DNA of 34,584 bases from Chara braunii. Lineage: Eukaryota; Streptophyta; Charophyceae; Charales; Characeae. A program made the position numbers and the translations under genes. How positions within the stretch are numbered: position 1 is the first letter of the stretch; every line of letters begins with the position of its first letter. Shown here piece after piece: positions 28,685 through 34,584 of the stretch. The notes beneath the pieces were generated by a model, which worked only from the letters and a program-made list of their open reading frames with translations, had not been told where the DNA came from and ran no database searches. The DNA lies in NCBI GenBank assembly GCA_003427395.1, contig BFEA01000001.1, positions 7,657,040-7,691,623 of the forward strand. Direction: 5' to 3'.

Positions 28685-29367
28685 TTTTTTTTTTTTTTTT
28701 TTTTTTTTAAGGGTTGTGGAGGTGTCGGGGATTCAACTCTTCGGGGGAGCCGGCGGGAGGCTGCACGCACCATGTTCAGCCAACCCGTCGGCGTGGTGGC
28801 CTCACACACACAGAATCGTTCAAGACAAGGCTCAAACCTTAACCACACACACTGCCAGTTTCCCCCAAGGTTCAGTGCTACCCTGGGTGCTGCGTCTCGG
28901 TGCAACCCCACCTGAACTCAGGGGCTTGCAATCTTCCCTTGCACCCTGCCGGGAGGCCAAATGGCACCACAAGTCGCCTGGTGCTCGGGGGATCAGTGTC
29001 ACGCCTGCTAGGGGTGGGGCTGTCCAATTGCTCCTGGTAGAACTCTCCCCTACTGAGTCCACCCCTCTACGGGTTGAATCCCCCCATGGTCTCAACAACC
29101 CCAAGGGGAGTGTAGCAGCAACCGTTACGGCGCCCGAAGGTACCGCACGGGTTCCAAAGTCCGCAGACCCGGACAAACTGAACCATCATTCAGCCATATG
29201 CGCCCATCTTTTGGCGCCTGGTTGCTACACACTCAGTGTGCGAACAGCATGTGCATCCTGTCCAATGCCCGTCGGCGGCATATGCACGAGGTTGCGGGGT
29301 TTTGAGCCCACGACCTCTGGCCACGTGCAGTTCCAACTGTTGCGCTAACCACTGCGCCATCATGCCA
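28684..29367 (-). mobile_element. Long tRNA-derived SINE inserted in element C RT
   Basis: RT homology stops at NAPDTF and resumes at QHAMNRIFHDY, and the 0.68-kb insert between has SINE structure on the minus strand. The tRNA-like head has an A box at 29342-29359 (minus TGGCGCAGTGGTTAGCGC) and a B box at 29296-29309 (GGGCTCAAAACCCC). A long body ends in a poly(A) tail seen as T23 at 28685-28707. The target duplication is hard to see because the target itself contains Ts (TTTCAG). The A and B boxes differ from the SINE family at 9397 and 12510, so this is a second family and long for a SINE. Confidence 0.85.
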
Positions 29368-29903
29368 TTCAGCACGCAATGAACCGGATCTTTCATGACT
29401 ACCTGGACAAGTTTATCATCGTGTACCTCGATGACATACTTATCTTTAGTAGGACTGTCGAGGAGCACGTTGGTCGTTTAGACAAAGTCCTTAGTCTCCT
29501 TCAACAGCACAAGTTCAAGATTAACGGCGAGAAGTGCGAGTTTGGCCGCACTCATATCTTGTACTTGGGTCATGAGGTTTCCGCAGAGGGATTGAAGTCG
29601 GATGACGCGAAGGTGGCCAGCATTCGTGACTGGCCGTGGCCTCTTTCTGTGACTGAGATGAGGTCCTTCTTGGGGATGAACGGCTACTACCGCAACTTCG
29701 TCAAGAACTATAGTATAGTGGCCGCCCCTTTGATGGACCTAACCCGCCTTGACACCCCATGGGAGTGGACAGACAGGTGTGAGGCTGCTTTCAGACACTT
29801 GACGCATGCTCTGACACATTATGAGGTCTTGAAACTTCCTGATTCTGACAAGCCATTTATAGTCACCACGGATGTTAGCCAATATGGCATAGGAGGCCGT
29901 GCT
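29368..29903 (+). pseudogene. Element C reverse transcriptase part 2 and RNase H start
   Basis: After the SINE the palm continues with the intact YLDD box (29424-29435), then YLGHEVSAEGLKSDD and the connection FLGMNGYYRNF. The RNase H start TTDVSQYGIG follows, with the catalytic Asp kept. An extra G near 29901 shifts the frame, and the ORF closes at 29939. Confidence 0.9.
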
Positions 29904-30237
29904 CGCGCAGCAGGAGGAGCCAAAGTTGAGGCCTGTTGAGTACATGTCCAAAAAGATGCCCTCTCATAAGTTGGCTAAGTCCACCTATGAGAAGGAACTC
30001 TATGAGATCTATAAAGCGCTAACCCATTGGAGGCATTACCTCCTTGGGCGGTTTTTCTACGTCAGGATTGATCATCAGACCCTGAAGTGGATGAGAACCC
30101 AGCCTGTGCTCTCTGATGTGCTGGAACGCTGGATTGAAGTCATTGAGCAGTATGACTTCGAGCCCAGTACATCAAAGGTGAGTACAACAAAGTTGCTGAT
30201 GCGTTGTCGCATAGGCCAGATTTCTCCGGTGCGCTGA
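29899..30237 (+). pseudogene. Element C RNase H
   Basis: The frame continues with LAQQEEPKLRPVEYMSKKMP, the second conserved acidic site KELYEIYKAL, and HWRHYLLGRFFYVRIDHQTLKW. Another shift near 30165-30180 moves the ending (EYNKVADALSHRP) into the next frame. The HWRHYLLG segment shows which residue was lost at the stop codon in element A at 3678. Confidence 0.88.
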
Positions 30238-31771
30238 TCACTGAGTTTGGGCTCGCGGACGATGTTACTCGCTCTTTGGTGGAAGCCTCTCGCAAGGACC
30301 CGTTTATGGTTGAGATCATACGCAGACTCGAAACGAAGACAAAACAACTTCTGCTGAGTTTGAGTTGGTCAACGGCCTACTGTTCCTTGAGAAGGCGGGG
30401 AATAAACGGTTGTGTGTGCCTAACCGTGAGTCTTTGCGTAGTTTATTTTTAGGCGAGTGTCATGATGCCACATGACATTGTGGGTATAAGAAGACTGCGG
30501 CCAATTTGCTGCAGCAGTTCTGGTGGCCCACGATGATGAGAGATGTCAAGCTGTACGTGGAGACTTGTCAAGTATGTAAGAGGGACAAGCCACGTACACA
30601 GGCCCCTCTTGAGCTTCTTAAGCTCCGTCCGATTCCGGAAAGACCCGGTGAGAGCCTGTCCATGGATTTCATGGACACATTGGTTACCAGCAAGCTTGGA
30701 ATGAGACACATCTTTGTCATTGTGGATAGGTTTAGTAAATATGCTAGATTAGTTGCAAGGCCTGAAACAGCGAAAACGAAGTATGTGATTCGACTCTTCA
30801 AGGAGAACTAGGTCAGAGACTTTGGGCTTCCTAAGTCTATTGTTAGTGACAGGGATGTCAGATTCACAAGTGAGTTGTGGAAGGCTGCAGCTGCAGAACA
30901 GGGTACATAGCTGCAGATGACCTCCGGGAACCACCCAGAGGCAAATGGCCAAGCAGAGCAACTGAACCGCGTTGTACAACACCTGTTGTGGCATTACATC
31001 AATCCCAATCAGGTGGACTGGGATGAGAAACTTGCTCTCATCACCAGCCCGTACAACAACGTTGTGCACAGCGTGGTGAGCCCTAATAGTCTGCTACTGA
31101 CTTTCAAGCCTAGACTACCCCTCGACTTCCTATTACCTGAGAACCAGCCGACAGTTGCACCTGGTACACTAGAGTTTGCCTATCGATATGAACAACTGAT
31201 GCAGCAGGCGGTAGAACAGATGCACAGGGCACAGGCAGCGATGATACATTATGAGAATAAGCACCGCCGCCCATCTACATTCCAGGTAGGAGACAAAGTC
31301 TAGGTTAAGTCCTCAGAACTGGGTCAGGAGCACAGGATCTCCAAGAAGCTCATCCCTCAATACTTTGGACCGTGGGAGGTTCTAGATATCGTTGGGGATG
31401 ATCCGGATGGGCCTTCATATGTAGTTCAGATCCCTGGTCACCTTCGCACTTACCCAGTCTTCCACGCCTCCAAGCTCGCACCTTTCAGGGAAACTGACCA
31501 GTTTCCTTCTCGTCGCTCAATGTTGCCCCCAACCATGGATGAAGAGGTCGACATCGACGACATCGTGGATCACAGAGAAATGCCGGTTCCAAGACCGACA
31601 GGCAGGGGACGTCCTTCGAAGCCAAAGCTGCAGTACTGAGTTCGGTTCAGACATCACACTGATCCAAAGGAGGATAGATGGTTCACACGGGAGGAACTGA
31701 TGCAGACCACACTACAGCTTGTCGCCCACTATGAGAAGATGCTCCAGAAAGGAAAGCGCCAGATTGAATGA
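30180..31771 (+). pseudogene. Element C integrase with chromodomain
   Basis: After a further shift near 30345, one frame carries the integrase to TGA at 31769-31771. In order it has the zinc domain (ECHDAT, stop, HCGYKKT, then ETCQVCKRDK), the core with MDFMD, SDRDVRF and GQAEQLN (D, D and E all kept), a GPW module and a chromodomain-like segment (DIDDIVDH through VAHYEK). In-frame stops lie at 30473, 30809, 30908, 31301 and 31637. The stop at 31301 aligns with Trp of VWVKMSE in element A. The protein is a close relative of element A integrase, but this copy is inactive. Confidence 0.9.
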
Positions 31772-31796
31772 ACTTCTCAGAGGACTAGCGAAGTAT

Positions 31797-31807
31797 GGAG
31801 GAGGGAG
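31797..31807 (+). other. Polypurine tract of element C
   Basis: GGAGGAGGGAG lies immediately before the TGCGAGG start of the 3' LTR, where the plus-strand primer is expected. This confirms the LTR start and the plus orientation of element C. Confidence 0.85.
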
Positions 31808-32379
31808 TGCGAGGCTCAAGGCCTCGATCTGCCCTATTGGGCCCTATTTTTTGTACAGTCGGCCGCCCTAAGTGAAGGCAGGCTCGACCCAGGGCCTACA
31901 GACCTATTTTGGGGTCATCACGCAACTGGGTAAATTCAGGCAGTTGCGCAGCGCCAGTCGGTTAAGAGCGCCTAGGCCCAGGCTGCCTCTTTTCGAATGT
32001 ACTGAGCCAGGCCCTGGGCCAGATTTGCAACATGGACCGAACACAGGCCGCGGGTAGTTGGACATGGGCAACCACCACAGGCCCAGGGCCTGTTTTGTCT
32101 GGACTGGGGCTCGACCTCTCTGGGCCTACCGGAAGCTTCTGGGCATGGGCCCAACGCAGCCAAGCTGCATGCAAGCAGGCAGGCCACTTCCATTTAGGAA
32201 AGTGCCTTCCCACACGTTCAATATTCGGGCACTAGCTGCATGCTGTGCAAGCGCTGCTGCGCTTACGCTGGCCAGCGCTCACACGCGCACGAGCGAGCTG
32301 GAAAGAGCAGGCAGCCATAGCCGAGCTGCGTTGTTGTATGCTGGATGGGGCGCATGGTGGTCCTTGGGTGCATGTGGCA
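31808..32379 (+). repeat. 3' LTR of element C
   Basis: Bases 31808-32382 match 22850-23424. The match ends close to GGCAT, after which the two copies are unrelated. If the 573-bp reading is right, this copy is complete and flanked by TCTTC. If the LTR is about 938 bp, this copy has lost its 3' third. Confidence 0.85.
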
Positions 32380-32958
32380 TCTTCTGATGTAAGTATGTAT
32401 GGTTGATATAATTTTCTTCGGACTATGTGTTTGAGGGAATAGGATTGAGTGAGGGGTTTCACGCTTGGTTGAGACCGTCCTAGTCGACTGACGTCCGCTT
32501 CGTACTTAGGAGATCAGCGCCCTAATGGACGAACGATGTTCGAGTCCAATAGGCGTTTTAACCATGCGTACCTATACTGCAGTGAGCGAGCAAATGCCCT
32601 CGGCTGACCTACCTCTGCAATTGCATGTAAGAGCTTTCGTACGTGGGTTAGTAGCTCGGTAGGGATACGCCCCTAAGGGTGGTGACAGCCCCTTCGGGAA
32701 GGAAATTTTATGCCCCGTGGGAACCTATCCTATCGTTGGGGACCGCGAGATGTACAGCTGGTGCACCCGGCTAGAGCGGAGAAGGAACGATGTGACCGCG
32801 GCCGTTTTGGCGGCTCGCGGGATTATTCTGCGTCGTCCCCACGTTGTCTCTGTTTTGCTTTCATTTTACTCCTGCGTGACATGGTCGGGAGGGCTCCCGC
32901 ACCTTTTGCTCCCGCACCTTACAAAAAGGCGGGAGCCGATGCGCACGACAACGTGCAT

Positions 32959-32993
<35 letters not shown>

Positions 32994-33233
32994 TAGTGTA
33001 GGTAGACTGCGGCCACACAACCCATTCAGAGATCGCAACTACAGAAGGATTAAAATCGATGTCTTTTCCTTCCCAGATTCATAACTCTTCCATAAAAGAT
33101 ATAAAACAGTCCAAACACATAGAGTTTGTAACCCTTCCCTTTCCCATGCCCATCCTCCCTTCCCATGAGCCCTGTTTCTCCTTTGCCATAGCCACTCCAT
33201 CGCCACGTTTTCCTCCTAAGAGTTTTGTAGCAT
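32380..33233. other. Gene-free right flank of element C
   Basis: No coding frame is convincing. GTTCGAGTCC near 32538 resembles a pol III B box, but no A box was found at the right distance. A (GC)n-(GA)n compound repeat lies at 32959-32993, preceded by a GCACCTTTTGCTCCCGCACC duplication-like phrase. Confidence 0.5.
32959..32993. repeat. Compound (GC)n-(GA)n repeat
   Basis: About seven GC units join about ten GA units with the same junction type as at 11859-11916. Confidence 0.95.
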
Positions 33234-33280
33234 CCTCGACGCTGTGTTTCTGTCCGCCCACGCCCGGACTCATCAGGAGG
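33234..33280 (-). ncRNA. Weak hammerhead-like motif (type I order)
   Basis: On the minus strand CCTC is followed by CTGATGA, a perfect GTCCG/CGGAC stem with an 8-nt loop, one extra A, GAAA, CACAGC, GTC and GAGG. CCTC and GAGG could form stem I, and stem III would be only A-U and C-G around a 5-nt loop, like minimal type I hammerheads known from Penelope-like elements. The inserted A before GAAA argues against activity, and the match could be chance. Confidence 0.3.
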
Positions 33281-33572
33281 TGGAATTCACCAGAGCTCCG
33301 TAGCTCCAGGGCAGCGTTGGTTGTGCTGCCTGTTCTAAATACTACGACCAATCCCACCGATCTTTCCTCCCCGGTTCGGTCTAGCTAGCAAACTTCAAGA
33401 AAATTTTCAAAATAAAATAAAATCATTCGAAGAACCCCTGGTCTTACCGCTAGGTCATGACCGCCAGTCTAGAACCAGTTCCCCAGTGACGGGCCAAAAT
33501 CTAACGTTGAGGCCCAGTCTAGAAAACCGGTACCCTATGGCCCCTCAAAGACCCTTCCCGTGTCTCTACCCC

Positions 33573-34195
33573 CTACCTAGCCCCACACCGTACCCGTGTC
33601 CCGCTCCCCCTATCACGAGCCTCATGGCCCTCAGCAAACAGTCTTGCTTCCCAAATCGCAAAACCAATCGAGCCAACCACCAATGCTTGGCATGATGTCG
33701 AATTCCATAATCGTCTCAATGTAGCTGACAGGACCGATTTCTTCATCCTTTTTTCCGAATACGAATTGAAGTTTTTCATTGTATGATATCTGATCGTCAC
33801 GTCCTTTCTCAGCGAGTCCAAATTCTTCGTCTCCGGAACATACAACAGCCTAAGGGGTTCCTGCAGTAAATACATCTTACCCCCAAGGAACTGCCACCAG
33901 TCCCTAGACTCGTCCTTCCTCACTAAATGCAGATTGGTGTTATAACAGATTTGAAACTTCTGAAAAACGCTCCTCGCATGGGCAGTCCTCTTCTTCCCCG
34001 CTCGTTTTCTTCCCCACAATAACGCTGATGTCATCGACAACCCTCCATCCTGCCGCCAGCCTCCGGTCACTCCCTAGCTCGGGGAGAAATCTGAACTCCG
34101 CCATTGCACATGTGATGGTCGCCAGGACTGGACTTGTAGAGTTCCCCATTGGGATTCCAGACACTTGCCTCCTGATCACGTCCCCACATCTTCTT

Positions 34196-34229
<34 letters not shown>

Positions 34230-34364
34230 CACGTCCCCACATCTAATGTATGCATGCTCCAGATCGTAGATAACCATCTTGAATATGATCTCCATCCGAA
34301 TTACCACGTACCCTTCAGCTCCCTTCAGTGTCTTACTCAGTGTACACAATTTCAGGGTTGTCAC
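33573..34364 (-). pseudogene. Reverse transcriptase fragment, not Ty3/gypsy
   Basis: On the minus strand, IEIIFKM-like sequence with VIYDLEHAYIRCGDV leads to SGIPMGNSTSPVLATI and, further on, RVVDDISVIVG. These match RT palm motifs (the GIPMG-SP box and a VDD catalytic box), but not the YLDD of LTR elements. A poly(A) insertion splits the first part (34192-34229), and a frameshift near 33960-34010 separates the palm from a downstream part with NTNLHLVRKDES, WWQFLGG and a basic C-terminal segment. The family could be Penelope-like, LINE-like or an orphan RT. I cannot decide, and no endonuclease domain was recognised. Confidence 0.65.
34177..34244 (-). mobile_element. Poly(A)-only insertion with 15-bp target duplication
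   Basis: The 15-mer CACGTCCCCACATCT occurs at 34177-34191 and again at 34230-34244. Between them are only 38 bases: T-rich, ending in 32 consecutive T (34198-34229). On the minus strand this is an A32 tail preceded by nothing, as from a retroposition event that copied only the poly(A) end. Removing the insert and one copy of the duplication leaves the RT frame continuous, which supports a clean insertion. Confidence 0.85.
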
Positions 34365-34584
34365 CCGGGGACCCCCGGGGGCAAAGCCGGGGCCTGGATT
34401 TCGCCCCCGGACCCCCTCCCGCGGGGGCGTCGACCCCCAGACCCCGCTGAAGACCCCCGCGCCCGCCCGACCCCCGGCACCCCGGCCCCGGCACCCAGCA
34501 CCCCAGCTCTGGCCCCGGGACCCCCGCCGACCCTGGCCTGGACCCCCGGTCCCCGCACCCTCCCGGCCCCGGCACCCGGGCCCC
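34357..34584. other. GC-rich low-complexity edge
   Basis: Composition changes abruptly near 34357 to C-rich plus strand with recurring GACCCCC and CCCGGG pieces. The long minus-strand frames here are Gly/Pro/Arg-rich and have no domain. It may be the end of another repeat that continues outside the window, or a sequencing or assembly edge effect. Confidence 0.6.

Noticed and set aside
34333-34575. Gly/Pro/Arg-rich protein at the right edge
   Set aside because: The composition follows the extreme GC content, several frames are open at once, and there is no domain.

Overview
This window looks like repeat-dominated nuclear DNA of a plant-lineage (streptophyte) eukaryote. It holds several decayed Ty3/gypsy LTR retrotransposons of chromovirus type, tRNA-derived SINEs with A and B boxes, TIR elements, long CA/CT/GA microsatellites, introns of eukaryotic type and plant-like initiator-Met primer sites (TGGTATCGGAGC). 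A charophyte, bryophyte or similar large genome would fit, but the species cannot be fixed from sequence alone. I see no intact host gene. Two single N bases (8883, 19561) mark assembly uncertainty.

Layout. (1) 582-9060 is a nearly full-length Ty3/gypsy chromovirus on the minus strand (element A). It has two LTRs of about 1.25 kb, a polypurine tract, gag with a CCHC knuckle, protease, RT, RNase H, integrase and a chromodomain, broken by at least three in-frame stops and several frameshifts. Its LTRs carry, on the opposite strand, a short alanine-rich open frame with a consensus 80-bp GT-AG intron. (2) 9061-17265 is a mosaic of small repeats: a SINE tRNA head, four hammerhead-ribozyme motifs embedded in CA microsatellites, a pre-miRNA-like hairpin, a second SINE, a 1,070-bp TIR element with a 5-bp target duplication, simple repeats, and a run of three perfect or near-perfect hairpins. 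(3) About 17.3-22.25 kb is element B on the plus strand: LTR tail, primer site, a bZIP-like CACGTCA array, long gag, protease and the first half of RT, then an abrupt truncation. (4) 22850-32379 is element C on the plus strand: 5' LTR, gag interrupted by a 361-381 bp intron-like TIR insertion, degenerate protease, RT split by a 0.68-kb SINE, RNase H, integrase, chromodomain, polypurine tract and 3' LTR. (5) 32.4-34.58 kb holds a minus-strand reverse transcriptase of another (non-LTR-retrotransposon-like or PLE-like) type, interrupted by a poly(A)-only insertion with a 15-bp target duplication, a weak hammerhead-like motif on the same strand, and a very GC-rich edge.

How the parts relate. A and C are paralogous enough that each shows what the other has lost: a stop in A lies where C has Trp, and a stop in C lies where A has Trp. 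B is a different lineage. The most interesting signal is the hammerhead family. Two copies keep the 5' half (GUC cleavage triplet, stems I and III) but have mutated cores. Two others have a perfect catalytic core and stem II but have lost the 5' half to CA repeats. Together they define a type III hammerhead resembling those of plant retrozymes.
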